Positions 24,222 to 35,088 of a stretch of 64,000 bases of DNA are shown one piece after another. The notes under the pieces were generated by a model. It ran no database searches, was not told the origin of the DNA, and worked only from the letters and a program-made list of their open reading frames with translations. The first letter of the stretch is position 1. Each line of letters begins with the position of its first letter. This stretch comes from Neonectria sp. B-13. Lineage: Eukaryota; Ascomycota; Sordariomycetes; Hypocreales; Nectriaceae. Location of the stretch: the NCBI GenBank assembly GCA_002682825.1, contig NOKP01000003.1, positions 930,001-994,000 on the forward strand, given 5' to 3'. Made by a program: the position numbers and the translations under genes.

Positions 24222-24756
24222 AAAAATAATATAATCTTTAGTTATATATTTATTATAAATTTCTCTATTAATTTATATTTATATTACCTTATGTATTAGT
24301 ATAGTAGTATTTCTGTAGAACTTTCTCTCTGTTTTTACTACCTGCTTACAATTATACTAAGTCCCTAGAACATAGTCCTAACCCTAACCCTACATGCACC
24401 TCTAATAGGGTTTTCTACGAACTGTACAAGAGTTCATTGCTACAGCTATAGGAGGGTCTAAGGAGAGTGTATAATAGAGGGTTATAGTAGTAGTAGCAGT
24501 AGAGTGGAGGGGCGCGATCATTGGCGGCGACAAGGCGTTACCTAATTTGAGTATGTATATTATCTAATTTAGATTGATTCCCTTATAGTTCTCCCTTGTT
24601 AGTCGCACTAATCAGGGTCAGGTGAATTTCGAATGAGGGTCTAATGGTTATAACACTTATTACCTTGCCCAAGACGGCAAGGCATGGTCAGGCATATTGC
24701 GGGTAGATACATATCGCAGTTTGCTTTAACTCCTTGCAAGGTATGCATATGATTCA
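24222..24756. other. Edge of the AT-rich block and 3' flank of the regulator gene
   Basis: 24240-24410 is the dispersed repeat also seen at 4722-4880, with the CCCTAA doublet at about 24388. From about 24420 composition rises toward normal. No gene seen. A tRNA-like stretch near 24632-24690 lacks a T-arm. Confidence 0.55.
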
Positions 24757-26355
24757 CTACCAGTTAAACCGACTAACCGGGTCAGTAAGTTCGCAGACCC
24801 TGAGAAACTGTTCCCGTATCCAGACGACTTGGTCCCCACGCAGCCCACGACAGATGAGCTCTCCGCCCTCCTTTGACAGCACTTTGATCAGGCTATTCAA
24901 GTGAAGCAGTGCGTGCGAAGGGCCTTGAACTAGTATATGTCGCTTGTAATCGAGGAGACTCATCGCCTGATCCCCTCGGAGATACTGCGTACGCACGGCT
25001 TCGTCCAAGTCTTGGTCGTGGTAGTTGGGGATTCTTATCGCTGGGTCCGCCAAGTCGTGCATGCCTCCGTGATTTTGGCGGTTGCCCAGGTAAAACGGCA
25101 TGGACCGGCAGATGGAGTCCACCAACTCCCTGCCGCGATTGGGATCTGGGAAACTGTATTCCTTGGTAGCAATCGAGATGGTTTGCTGCAGCGCCTCGGG
25201 GGGCGCTTTCGCAAGCAGACAGAGCTCCATCCGCAGGACCATGAGCCGGCAAACGCGCCATACATTCCAGATCGTGGCAATCTGGACGGTCGGGTATATA
25301 TCGCAGAACCCGAAGTAAGCAAAGGTGTCTTCTTCGGGTTTTGCATAAGGCTGCCATGAGGCCGGCACCAACTGAACCCAATCCAAGAGTTGTGCGTCAA
25401 CGGACGAAGCGTCCTGCCACCAAGTCGCGAGGGCCAGACCATCCAGGTTATTCTTGGCCAGCCCGCACATGAAGGTGGATAGTCTCTTTTGCAAATCGGC
25501 AATCGAGAGCCCGATCAGGTCCAAGACTGCACTCGGGTTAGCTGGCATAGAATCGTCCCACCCCGCATCGAACCAAACATCCAGGCCCGAGGTGTCGTCC
25601 GGTTGCACTTCCATATATGTCGACACATCACAGTGCCGCAGGTAGCTCCTCAAGTATGCGCGGCAATCCGAGTCCGGGACGCTCCCGGCGCCATGTTCGA
25701 GCAATGCACGAGCCCCGTCCTGGTGGGCGCGCATGGTACGCTGGTGCGTCGATCGAGCAGCGAGGCTCTCGTAGAAATGCATCAAGATAGCGCCGAGGAC
25801 GGTACTGTCCTTTGACCGCTCGAGGGGATCATTGAGAGCTGCTTGCAGGCGACTCAACGCCCTGGTAAACGGAGGATGAGGCGTTCGATAGCTGTTTGTT
25901 GGGGTTTTCCACAAACTCCAGAGCTTCGTTGACACGGCGGTCAGGACGGTCGAGAGGACAGAATCCGGATGCTCCTTGGCTACGACAGGGAAAAGAGGCT
26001 CCAGGAAGCCCTGGGTCGAGTGAAAGCTGCGTCCTAAGCCCGCGATCGAGGTGAGGAAGAAGCAGACAGCGGATGATTCGTCGCTGGGGGTAATCGTTGC
26101 TGGTATGACAGCCTGCCTTGTCCATTCTGGCGTTGTCGACATGCGAGGGCTCCTGGACCGTGATGTCGGCGAAAGGAGCCTTGCACCAGTGCCCTGGTCC
26201 TTGAACCGAATCCCGCCTGTCTTTTTCTCTGATTCGTAACCTCCACACACCCGTCGCAGCCGGAGGCATTCACGACAGCTTGGCCTGTCCTCGTCGCATT
26301 TGACGCGTCGTTTGCGACATGTCGAGCAGCCCTTTGAGGGGCCATGGTTGACCAT
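24757..26355 (-). CDS. Zn2Cys6 fungal transcription factor
   Basis: Single exon, 532 aa. The N-terminal binuclear zinc cluster is complete: C10-X2-C13-X6-C20-X6-C27-X2-C30-X6-C37, with the basic stretch RKRRVK that contacts DNA. The remainder is a helical region typical of the fungal-specific transcription-factor middle domain (first recognisable block around SSAVCFFLTSIAGLGRSF) and ends RFNW. It is a nuclear, sequence-specific regulator by family, and its target genes are unknown. It is divergent from the secreted hydrolase at 27184 across an 828-bp shared upstream region, which makes that hydrolase a plausible but unproven target. The start at 26355 is the first ATG and places the zinc cluster at its usual position next to the N-terminus. 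Confidence 0.92.
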   Translation of the reverse strand: MVNHGPSKGCSTCRKRRVKCDEDRPSCRECLRLRRVCGGYESEKKTGGIRFKDQGTGARLLSPTSRSRSPRMSTTPEWTRQAVIPATITPSDESSAVCFFLTSIAGLGRSFHSTQGFLEPLFPVVAKEHPDSVLSTVLTAVSTKLWSLWKTPTNSYRTPHPPFTRALSRLQAALNDPLERSKDSTVLGAILMHFYESLAARSTHQRTMRAHQDGARALLEHGAGSVPDSDCRAYLRSYLRHCDVSTYMEVQPDDTSGLDVWFDAGWDDSMPANPSAVLDLIGLSIADLQKRLSTFMCGLAKNNLDGLALATWWQDASSVDAQLLDWVQLVPASWQPYAKPEEDTFAYFGFCDIYPTVQIATIWNVWRVCRLMVLRMELCLLAKAPPEALQQTISIATKEYSFPDPNRGRELVDSICRSMPFYLGNRQNHGGMHDLADPAIRIPNYHDQDLDEAVRTQYLRGDQAMSLLDYKRHILVQGPSHALLHLNSLIKVLSKEGGELICRGLRGDQVVWIREQFLRVCELTDPVSRFNW

Positions 26356-27183
26356 GTCTGCTGCGCAATGATCACGAGGACCGATGTCGCTTCTGGTTGA
26401 GAGTTGCCACGCGGCCGGTTCTGTTTGCGATTCGCCGCATCCAGGGACTGAGTTATAGATACCGTCGTGCGGAAATTAGATAGCGTTGCGAACGAATCAT
26501 AGATTGTTGAGTTGAGGAAAGGTGGAGCATTGGACAGTTGCTTCAATGGAGTTACTAAGCAGCCCCTGACAGGGACTGAGCGCGGTTTATTAGGAACGCG
26601 CACGCACGGATTTCCCTTTGTACACAATAAGGCAGATTTACATCACTCTATGACCACAATAGCTACGCGTGACATAGATCTAGTCACGTTTGGTAGCCTT
26701 CGGACAGGTGGTGACGTATAATAGCGACTCATTGCGGAATTCAGTGATGAATTGATGGTCCAGGCCTTCTCATCTGCCGGACTTGCGTTGCTAGTAAGAC
26801 TTAGGTCTTATGGGCTGGGCTATGCTACTATGGCAGTGTTTGCGATGGGAGTTGCGAAAGCCGTGGGGTGGCTGGAACTAGAGAGGGGCAGAGCATTACA
26901 AGGCGACCAATCGCAAAGAAGTTGCCTTATCCGTCCTAGTCGTCGCGGTATTATTCACGATTCCCAGGAGTGCGCAACCAGGAAAACACCAATCGCAAAC
27001 AGGCTCGATGCACGGCTGGTGCCTAGTGTAGGTGTAGGTTGGTTATGGGTTGCTCTCGCTGGAACAAGCAAATGAAGATAAAAGGCAGTGCATCGCCGAG
27101 AACATTGTAACGTGATCAATACCGTCATCAGCAACTCTCCCCAATCTTCTCTACTATACACTTACTTCTGAGTGCCTTTCAAA
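26356..27183. promoter_or_regulatory. Shared divergent upstream region of regulator and hydrolase
   Basis: No coding region is supportable here. An AAGATAAAAGG stretch (27075-27085) about 100 bp before the hydrolase ATG is a possible TATA-like element. The region is normal in composition and not RIP-like. Confidence 0.4.
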
Positions 27184-28500
27184 ATGAAGTCAACTTTCCT
27201 GTTCAGCGCTGTTCTGCTGGGGGCAACGGTAGCCTCAAGCTCCATTCTCTCCCGCGACTCTGGGCCATCATCTTCGTCAAAGGAGCCGGAGGATCCCATC
27301 ATCCTCTTGAGCAAGGATGAAAGCTTCCATTTCGAGCTGCTCTTCACCCTCGGAAACACCATATTCGGGGCTGGCGACGTCAACGACGCCTTGGCCGCAG
27401 CGAAAGACATCGAGGCCGGGAACTTCACCAGCTGGCTTGAGACCTTCCACGCGTTGGCCGAATACACCAAGAAGCAAGCCGAGGATGCGGACAATGCGTA
27501 CGATCCATTGAACGTCCGGGAAGCCTGGTTCGCCGCATCGAGCTACTACCGTCAGGCCGACTTCTACAACCATGCGAACTGGACGGACCCTCGTATCAAT
27601 AGCTTCTGGCTCGAGCAACGCGCTGCGTTCGACAAGGCGCTTGCTGCACTGCCCGTTCCTGGCGAACGTATCCAGATCCCGACCGACAACTTCACCATTG
27701 AAGCAATCTGGTACACAGCCGCAGCCGACGGGGTCAAACGGCCGACCTTGGTTATCGGCAACGGATACGATGCCGGCCAAGAAGATTCCTACCACTCGTT
27801 CGTCGTACCAGCCTTGGCCCGTGGCTGGAATGTCATGACCTACGAAGGGCCAGGGCAGCCCACGGTTCGCCGCAATGATGACATTGGTTTCATCCCTGAT
27901 TGGGAGAAGGTTCTCACGCCAGTGATCGACGAGTTGATGAATCGCAAAGGCTGCTTCGTCGATGAAGACCGGCTGGTCCTTGTTGGCGTTTCAATGGGTG
28001 GGTATCTAGCCGCTCGTGCCGCTGCGTTTGAGCCTCGGATCAAGGCTCTTATTCTCAATGGCGGCGTGTGGGATGTCTACGAGGGATACGCCGGTCAGCT
28101 GACCCCGGAACTGAAGGAACTTCTCGCTGCGGGCAAGCAAGAGGAATTTGACGAGGCTGCCTTGCCGCTCTTGGATAGCCCACAGGTGCCTGCAGCCGTG
28201 CGCTGGGGTCTAGGACACGGACTGTGGTGCTTCAAACAGCATTCCCCGTACCTATGGCTCGAATCGCTCAAGCAGTACACTCTCAAGGACGTTGTTGCGA
28301 AGATCAACGTACCCGTCCTTGTCGTCGATTCCGAGTTCGAGGGGTTCTTCGCTGGCCAGCCGGAGGTTGTCAAGGACGCACTCGGCGATAAGGCAACTTA
28401 CAAGTTCTTCAATGGAACAGCTGGATATCACGTCCAAGTTGGAGCTGGGCAGGAGTGGAACAGGTACCAGTTTGCCTGGCTGAACAAGACACTAGGGTGA
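27184..28500 (+). CDS. Secreted alpha/beta hydrolase (acyl-peptidase / pseudooxynicotine-hydrolase-like)
   Basis: 438 aa, single exon. ATG at 27184 (context CAAAATGAAG) opens a signal peptide of about 20 residues (hydrophobic FLFSAVLLGATVASSS). A helical N-terminal region precedes the alpha/beta hydrolase core. Visible motifs are the oxyanion/strand region LVIGNGYDAG, the nucleophile elbow GVSMGGY (Ser270), an acid after a strand in LVVDSEFE (Asp382) and a late histidine in GYHVQV (His416), so a complete Ser-Asp-His triad is plausible. The overall pattern resembles the family of dipeptidyl/acylaminoacyl-peptidase-like hydrolases that includes 2,6-dihydroxypseudooxynicotine hydrolase and fungal relatives that cleave C-C bonds. 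Substrate unknown. Several NxT/S sequons (NFTS, NWTD, NFTI, NGTA, NKT) fit secretion. It is transcribed away from the Zn2Cys6 gene. Confidence 0.85.
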   Translation: MKSTFLFSAVLLGATVASSSILSRDSGPSSSSKEPEDPIILLSKDESFHFELLFTLGNTIFGAGDVNDALAAAKDIEAGNFTSWLETFHALAEYTKKQAEDADNAYDPLNVREAWFAASSYYRQADFYNHANWTDPRINSFWLEQRAAFDKALAALPVPGERIQIPTDNFTIEAIWYTAAADGVKRPTLVIGNGYDAGQEDSYHSFVVPALARGWNVMTYEGPGQPTVRRNDDIGFIPDWEKVLTPVIDELMNRKGCFVDEDRLVLVGVSMGGYLAARAAAFEPRIKALILNGGVWDVYEGYAGQLTPELKELLAAGKQEEFDEAALPLLDSPQVPAAVRWGLGHGLWCFKQHSPYLWLESLKQYTLKDVVAKINVPVLVVDSEFEGFFAGQPEVVKDALGDKATYKFFNGTAGYHVQVGAGQEWNRYQFAWLNKTLG

Positions 28501-29811
28501 GCAGGATTAGCTTCAGTGTGTCGCGACCCGGCCTGGAGGTTAGCCAAAAAGGTCATGTGTATTAGACCGCAATAGATGTATATTGGGCGTGCTCGAACCG
28601 TACCCCTGGCTGACAGCATTTGCCATGGAACCTCATCCTCTGTTCGCTGATTGTTCCTTTGCATCTTCCATGCAGGAGCCTAGCACAGGACTTGACCGAC
28701 CTCGTGTTTCCTGACCCCCACTTACCAACACCCCATCGTTTAAGTCTCCATCTTTACCTACCTACCCGGGACCCCCTTCCCACGCTCCAGTCCACCCCCG
28801 CCCCAATCAATCAATAGCACTCCAATCAATGAGGTGTTAGTGCTCCAAGCCCCATCGGGGGCAACGTTGGAACTTGGCGCCGCCGCTTCTCCAAACTGGG
28901 CGGGCCCCCAGTGGGGCCGTATGTCCCTTCCCTATGTACTAATGTAATGTGACAGTCACCCGCTGTTGCTGTCGCTGCCGCTGCCGCTGTCGCTGACGTC
29001 TTCACGCTGTCTTCTGCAGTGACGTTCCATCCACAGCCTGGTTGTTGGTCCATTTGTTCGTCAACCGGACCTTATTCCCCCCATCATCTTATTCTACTGT
29101 GGCATCCTTGATGCACTTTACTGTTTGCCTAATGACTTTGAAGTCCGTTCTCTGCTGCCCTGCGCCCGACCGATGTTGCACATGTCATGCACACACTTTT
29201 CCTTGCTGGAGACGCACTCCCAGAAGCCTGGAATGGCTTGGTAGAGCGCGCTTGTGGACCAGATAGACCTCTTGGCTCTCTGACCATGTGCCAATGTGTC
29301 ACCATGTGTCGTTTCCCTTGGCTCTCGTAGCATCTTACGCACTGTAGCTACTAGATGCAGTGGGTTTGTTGGCCTGATGAATTGCCGTGCTGCGACTTCG
29401 TGACTCGGTCCTGGAAATATCTTGTCGCCATCGAAATGGTATTTGCGAGGATGATGTTGCTATTTGCTTAGGGTTCAAAATGTCTCAACCCCTTTCAGCT
29501 CTCAGTAAATATTTCTGAAAGTGTGTGGAATCCATGCTAGGGCAGACACAGACGGCTGATAATATCCTGTCGCTACCTGACCGAGGCCAACCTGGAGTGA
29601 GGCCGATAGTGATGTCAAGGTCCTACGGAAGGATGTGCACGTCTTCCGCAAGTATGAGAAGGTCCATCGCACTAGAAACCATCTACAACTTATTGAGAAG
29701 GACGTAAATAGAAATACTCCTAGTTGGAGGATGGTCCCAAGTAATGAAAAGGGCAAATAAACCAGACTGATTTCTTCAGTTTGACGCCACGATGATATGT
29801 GGACATGTACG
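28501..29811. other. Intergenic, no gene seen
   Basis: Normal composition. Small reading frames here have no start context, codon bias or motif. A short imperfect GCTGTC/GCTGCC hexamer repeat occurs at about 28963-28998. It contains the 3' flanks of the convergent hydrolase and F-box genes. Confidence 0.6.
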
Positions 29812-31287
29812 CTACCCATAGTTCGAAGGCGGGCCGCACTCTAGAGTGCGGTTTGCAAGCTCAACCCAGTCCCGATATGAGGCCATTCCACCGCTCAACG
29901 CTGAGCTGGATTCGGGTGGGATCTCGATCCAAAGCCCTGGCCCCCCAGCTTTCGGTTCTCCAGGAATAGTAATATAAATACGCTCTGGATTGGCAGCCAC
30001 TAAATTGACAGCAACACCCCAATTGACATTTGTCCCATATCCCTCTTGGAGATTAAAAGACCAGATATCTGAGAGATGTAGACTGCGAACAGCCGAATTC
30101 GCATTGGCCAATGGAGAAAGCGCTTGTCTCCACTCGCTTGAATCGAGATACACGTACTGCAAGCGTATAGTCTGAATGCCGGGAGATTTCGAGAGTACGT
30201 CGTTCATAAGAGTCGCCTGAATTGGAAACCCTCGAAGGTCAAGCGAACGGAGATGCGGAAGCGTTGTGGGGCGAAACAATGCGGGGAGAAGGGGTGAATA
30301 AGAGCTGAAGAATGACTTGGTGTCTCTGGACGTTTGGTAGAGGTGCATAGTCAATGACTTAAGATTAGGCATCAACTGGAAAAGCCGCACGATATCTTGA
30401 AACTCTGGGTTGTTTTCTGGCTCCGACCCATTAGCCGACAGGTTCTGGCCGCCGGGAATTTCGAAGGGCTCGTAGAATTCATCGTCATTTATCGGCACCA
30501 TAGTCGTTACTGTTGTTGCAAGACTGATTGAGAAGTCGTTGATGCGAGAGCCGACGGCTGCGAAGCCTTCCTGCGCGATCCTGGGGACCACAGCCACAGC
30601 CTCATTGTACGGGACGCTGCAAATCCTGGTTTCCTTGTAGATTGCCAGACTGCCAAGGTGGATCTGGGATCGTGCCATGGCGGACATGACGACGCGGTAA
30701 GCCTGGATAGCACGAGCCCAGAGGCGCCTCCAGGCGAGGTACTCAACCTTGTGCGGCGGCCAGCGGTGCTCGGGCTGTCTCCCCAGCACCACGGCGGCCT
30801 CGAGTATGATGTCGTCGAGGGCGCCAAAGGCACGGAACGCGTCGCTCAGCTGCGCGCACATGGCCGCGCCGGTGAGGGCAAGCTGTTCGGCCTGGCGATG
30901 ATCCATCCACTTGCGGTCTTCCGGGGCGTCCAGCAGTCTCAGCGGGTCTACCATCCACTGTTCGCGGCACGGGAAGATCGGAGCATCAGGGAAAGTTCTG
31001 TCACGGTCCGGGTCGGCAGGCGTCTCGTGGTAGTAGATGCATGTAAGGTGTAGATGGCGGATTCGGGGACCGAGGTCGGGACTTGATGAGAGGTCGCGCA
31101 GCTGGTCGAGACCTTCTTTGGTGAGGTCTATAGACTGGCTGTCTTTGATGTGTTGGACGAAATGCGGCGTGAAGGCTTCTCTCGTTGTGCTTGAGCTAAG
31201 GCGTAGCATCCTAAGAGAAGCCACATCGGCATAGCCCCCAATGTACGAGATGACCTCTGGGGGGAGTTTGACGAAGAGATTTGCCAT
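29812..31287 (-). CDS. F-box protein with leucine-rich repeat-like region
   Basis: 491 aa, single exon. I start at the ATG at 31287 (context ACCATCATGGC). The frame is open further upstream but has no earlier ATG. Residues ~4-45 (LPPEVISYIGGYADVASL...LRLSSSTTREAF) match an F-box, which binds Skp1 in SCF ubiquitin ligases. The rest contains leucine-rich elements (LKSLTMHL, LRSLDLRGF, IQTIRLQYV, VRSLHLSDI) that could form the substrate-binding part, with no standard LRR count. Such F-box proteins are numerous in fungi and mostly uncharacterised. Substrate unknown. It is convergent with the hydrolase gene. Confidence 0.8.
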   Translation of the reverse strand: MANLFVKLPPEVISYIGGYADVASLRMLRLSSSTTREAFTPHFVQHIKDSQSIDLTKEGLDQLRDLSSSPDLGPRIRHLHLTCIYYHETPADPDRDRTFPDAPIFPCREQWMVDPLRLLDAPEDRKWMDHRQAEQLALTGAAMCAQLSDAFRAFGALDDIILEAAVVLGRQPEHRWPPHKVEYLAWRRLWARAIQAYRVVMSAMARSQIHLGSLAIYKETRICSVPYNEAVAVVPRIAQEGFAAVGSRINDFSISLATTVTTMVPINDDEFYEPFEIPGGQNLSANGSEPENNPEFQDIVRLFQLMPNLKSLTMHLYQTSRDTKSFFSSYSPLLPALFRPTTLPHLRSLDLRGFPIQATLMNDVLSKSPGIQTIRLQYVYLDSSEWRQALSPLANANSAVRSLHLSDIWSFNLQEGYGTNVNWGVAVNLVAANPERIYITIPGEPKAGGPGLWIEIPPESSSALSGGMASYRDWVELANRTLECGPPSNYG

Positions 31288-32367
31288 GATGGTTGAGTTG
31301 GATGGGTTCAACGTTTGCAGTCCTCGAGAACCACTGTTCAACGGCCCGAAAGCAGTATTGAAGGATGGGGGGAGTCATCTGACACTGCGAGGCCGGGAGG
31401 ACTGCCTAGTGCATCTTACGATAAAACGTATAAAAAGGAGACTACTATAAATAAGCTTGTGACCCGCGACCAACAAAATACCTCACTTTTGGTTCAGCCC
31501 CCAATGTCACATCAGGAATAGCATCTTTGCTGCAGCCAACTTTGTTTCATGCGTGCCTTGGAGCCAACTTGGAGGGTTGCATTGGTGTTACAAGGGGCAC
31601 CAAAAACTTTCGCTAAGGGCACGAACAATTGCATGTTTCAGACGATCGACACATTCAAAACTAAATAAGCCTAGAATCAAATATAGTAAGGCTAAGACTA
31701 AAGATTATAGTCCTTTAGCTTATTATATTAATTTATATATCTGTTCCATTAGTAAGTGGTTCATGCCCCTATCAATACTTTTACGGTACACACGAAGACA
31801 GACGCGCTGCCTTGTCGCCCTGATCCCTGTATGTCCCGTTCATGCTCAACTTCTCCACACCTGCGATCGTTTAACTCTAGCGGAATAGCTCTAGCCCGAT
31901 GCATGCCAAGCTGGGCTGTACAAGTCTTATTGTCATGTTGAGTGGGATTCGAGAGGATGATACGGGTGGCGTCCTCCCGTGGGATCCTTCCGTGTTGGCA
32001 AGCTCTCCCGCTTTCGTTTCTCGTATATCCAGCTATGATATGATGCTTTCTCCACCTAATGGCCATAGGATTCGTAGCAGAATAACATCCCAAGTAAACA
32101 GAAGCAACAATGAGATCTAAATTTGAACCATAAGTGAACGAAACTAACAGCCATGTCTGAATTCAAACCAAAGGGCATAGGACCAACACTCATGTCTAAT
32201 CGTCTCAATGTCAATATGGCATCCAACATGTATAAAGACCACGTTGCCAGACACGCTTCAAGAGAACTCTACACGCAATCCAAGCATTAGACAGCTCGCA
32301 TTCCCTACAGTTCGACAAACAACCGTTATACAACGCATTCAATCGAGATTCTACCCAAGCTCTCACC
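31288..32367. other. Divergent upstream region of the F-box and secreted-protein genes
   Basis: No gene supported. A short AT-rich, RIP-like scrap lies at about 31655-31760. A TATA-like TATAAAG at 32231-32237 is 131 bp before the start codon at 32368 and is a reasonable core promoter for that gene. Confidence 0.5.
32231..32237 (+). promoter_or_regulatory. TATA-like box upstream of the secreted acidic protein gene
   Basis: TATAAAG, 131 bp before the ATG at 32368. Motif and distance only. Confidence 0.4.
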
Positions 32368-34724
32368 ATGAGGTTTTCTAACGAGGGAAACCTGCTCTTG
32401 GGCCTTCTGCTCTGTGGTGGACTGCCCACAGTTCTCTCCTTCAGAGGCAAGTAGACTCAGGAATGTCCAGGTTGCACGTTCTAACCTGTACTATTTTAGA
32501 CGGCGTCGAGCCCTCTATTGTCACCCAAGTACGGACCACGACGCTACTTAAAAGACAGAATTGTCCTCCGCCTCCTGATTATACTGGTGGTGGATGGGAC
32601 TGCGGGCTCCTTCATGACCTGCCGGTCTCAGCGGCACCGTCCTCAGAGCCACCGTCTTCAGCGCCGCTTTCCTCCGCACCGCCCCAAAAGACCCTTCCTT
32701 GCTACGTCCCGTATAACGCCGTGGGCGGTCAACCAGGATGCATTCCTGTTGACGAGGCCCCTTCTACTGAGGCCTCGTCTACTGGAGCTTCGTCTATTAA
32801 AGCCCCGTCTACCAGAGTCTCCTCTACCGGTGCTCCGTTTCGTGTTGAACCAATTACGGCCACAGTTCCAAATGAACAAGGTGAAGTACCTACTACTATC
32901 GTGACGTGGTTGTCTTCAGACGTCGTGGTTTCGACCGAAGTTGATGGCAAGCCAACTGAGACAACGGTGCCAACATGGGTCTGCAGCGGAGATCTTTGCA
33001 ACCCAGGGTGTATAGTCCCCGGCCAAAGCTGTGAGGGTCAGGACGGTGCAGGAATAGGTAGATTTCCTTGGCCTCCGCCCCCTCCGCCACCAGGGAAGGG
33101 CACTCCTAACGAAGGTGGTAATGACAAAGGGGATGGCGAAGAAGACAACAACGACGACGACGACGACGACGACGAAGATGACGAAGAAGAGGACGATTCC
33201 TGCGTCCAGACCGTTTCATGCACTCAAAGTTGCTTCGTCGTGCCACATTCAAAGCATGCCCAAACCACAACCTGTGAGGAGGATCCCGACAAAATCGAGT
33301 GCAAGACGGTCACGGCAGAGGGATGCACCCCAACGAGCACGGCAACCGAGACAACCACCACAACTGCCACTGCCCAAGGTGGCATGTGTGATTACGCCGC
33401 TTGTAACAATAACGCTTGCGACATTTTGCCCGGTCCCAAGATCACGGCCACAATCCCTGCTGATGACGAGCCCCCTACAATCACCGACTTCCCCGAGAAG
33501 CCCCAGATAGACAAGAGACGGCCAGCCCTAAGGCACCAACACGATTCCCTCACAGATGATTTCCAAAACCCCGACCAGTACCCCGGCGGCAGGACTGCCT
33601 GGTTTCAAGCGGCTCTTAACTGGATCAAATACCACGGTGCCGGCAATGCAGTTGGGCCCGACACCGAGACCGCCTCGTCTCGGATGTACTCGATCAAGGA
33701 CATCACCTTTCCATTCACCACGGGCGGCGGCCCTTCTTGGGGATGCACCACCATCATCATCCTCTCTAACCGGGGTGTCTGGACGGCACATCTGTGGGAA
33801 GTCGCCAACATCTTCAAAAACTTCCAAGAGTCGCTCGACTTCCTGCGCAACGGCAATCCAGATGCCAATTACCCATCGTTGGCACAGGCGAGGGCCGAGC
33901 TTTTTGGGCCGGACCCGGAAAACAACGAAGCGGCGTATTTCGTCAACGCCTTCATCTTCACGCCTAATGCCGTAGAAGAACGCCACTACCTCGACGAACT
34001 GGACAGAATAATAGGACCCGTGGAGGGGCCGCCGCGGAATGGACGACCTCCCACCGATCCCTGGTGGTACCCGCAAGTCGACAGGTTGATTAAGGAAATT
34101 ACAGACATCGTTCCCGAGGTCAGCCTCGGGAGCATCCTGACATATCCTGTCCTTCCGAGGATGCAGCAGGTGGTCGGCACACGCGAGGGACTCGAAAAGG
34201 GTCTAGTCGTGTGGGAATATGTGCCGCGTCATGTTCACCAGACACAAGATGGGCGATGTGCCTTGACTAGGGCCATCCGCATAATCTCTCCTGTGGGACA
34301 GGTCTCGGGGCCGTTTGCCTGGCCTTGGCCGGCGAGTAATGAGCCTCCATCTAGCGGGCAGAAGAGGGCCGAGGGCGTCGGAGCGTGTCCGAAGAATATT
34401 GACGAGCTGCTTGAAGCTCAAGGTACGCAATCGATGGACGAAGACTTTTTTGACCCAAGGGGTTATCTTTCTGGCGGCAGCACTAAATCACCTGACGGAG
34501 ACTCTGATGAAGAACAAGGAGATAATGAGGAAAAAGAAAAAGAAAAAGAAAAAGAAAAGGAGAAGGAGAAGGATGAGCCCCCAAAGTGTGCCAACTTAGA
34601 CCTCGGTCCCATCTCCAATCCAGGCGTGATTGTTGGCACAGATTGCGAGGGCCACGACCCAGACGAGAGGATTACCTACACCATCAACCAGAAAAGGGCT
34701 GTTCCGACGACTTTTGTTGCTTAA
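32368..34724 (+). CDS. Large secreted acidic protein with low-complexity spacers, function unknown
   Basis: Two exons, 32368-32446 and 32500-34724, with a 53-bp GC-AG intron (donor AG/GCAAGT, branch-like TTCTAAC, acceptor TTTTAG). Splicing gives 767 aa. Exon 1 supplies a clear signal peptide (LLLGLLLCGGLPTVLS). Next come a Ser/Pro/Thr-rich repeat region with SST-A units, a Pro run, an Asp run and Cys-rich segments. Then follows a folded domain of ~250 residues containing GCTTIIILSNRGVW and TAHLWE, a motif I recall from uncharacterised secreted fungal proteins. The tail has a run of Lys-Glu units and a final Cys segment. Dibasic KR sites (LLKRQ, IDKRR, GQKRA, NQKRA) could be Kex2 cut sites. 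Without the exon 1 splice the frame would have no signal peptide, which supports the model. Confidence 0.75.
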
Positions 34725-35088
34725 CAGCTATGCCCGCCGAACCTATGCAATAATTATCGTACGTCCTTGTTACAGCTCTAAAAACCATGGAAACTCCCAT
34801 AGCCAGCCCCACCCCGTACCTGGACCAAGGTAGTGGCCTAGTGCTCTCTAACTAGATTAAAAATGCTAAGGATGGTTGAAGCCTTCTCATTTTGTGTTGC
34901 TTCCCCCCCTTGTATATTGCGCTGCATCTTAATACAATACTTAAAGAGCTGATCAAGATGCTGCATACCAATCCTTGACCCATCTATGAACCACTCCCTT
35001 CCTATAGATGATGCACTGCTATGTCAATCACAGTAGTACCGTATAGTAGTTAATATATTGTAATACAAGCTTTGTTATTGCACTATTC
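34725..35088. other. 3' flank of the secreted-protein gene, no gene
   Basis: Nothing coding is seen between the stop codon and the copia-type LTR that starts at 35089. Confidence 0.6.

Noticed and set aside
24385..24400. Telomere at the CCCTAACCCTAA motif
   Set aside because: Only about two units, embedded in a dispersed repeat that has a second copy near 4850. Sequence continues normally on both sides.
8590..24420. Giant cargo-carrying (Starship-type) element
   Set aside because: No tyrosine-recombinase captain gene is seen, and the block is explained by nested LTR and DNA transposons with defined target duplications.
24632..24690. tRNA gene (A-box-like GGTCTAATGGTTATAAC and a GCC-like anticodon region)
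   Set aside because: There is no T-arm or B-box at the right distance and the acceptor stem does not pair.
31288..31341. Longer F-box protein starting at 31341
   Set aside because: That position is TTG, not ATG. The first ATG in frame is at 31287, directly before the F-box.
32463..32499. Start of the secreted acidic protein at the ATG at 32463
   Set aside because: It lies within the inferred 53-bp GC-AG intron. Splicing to the exon at 32368 adds a proper signal peptide in frame.
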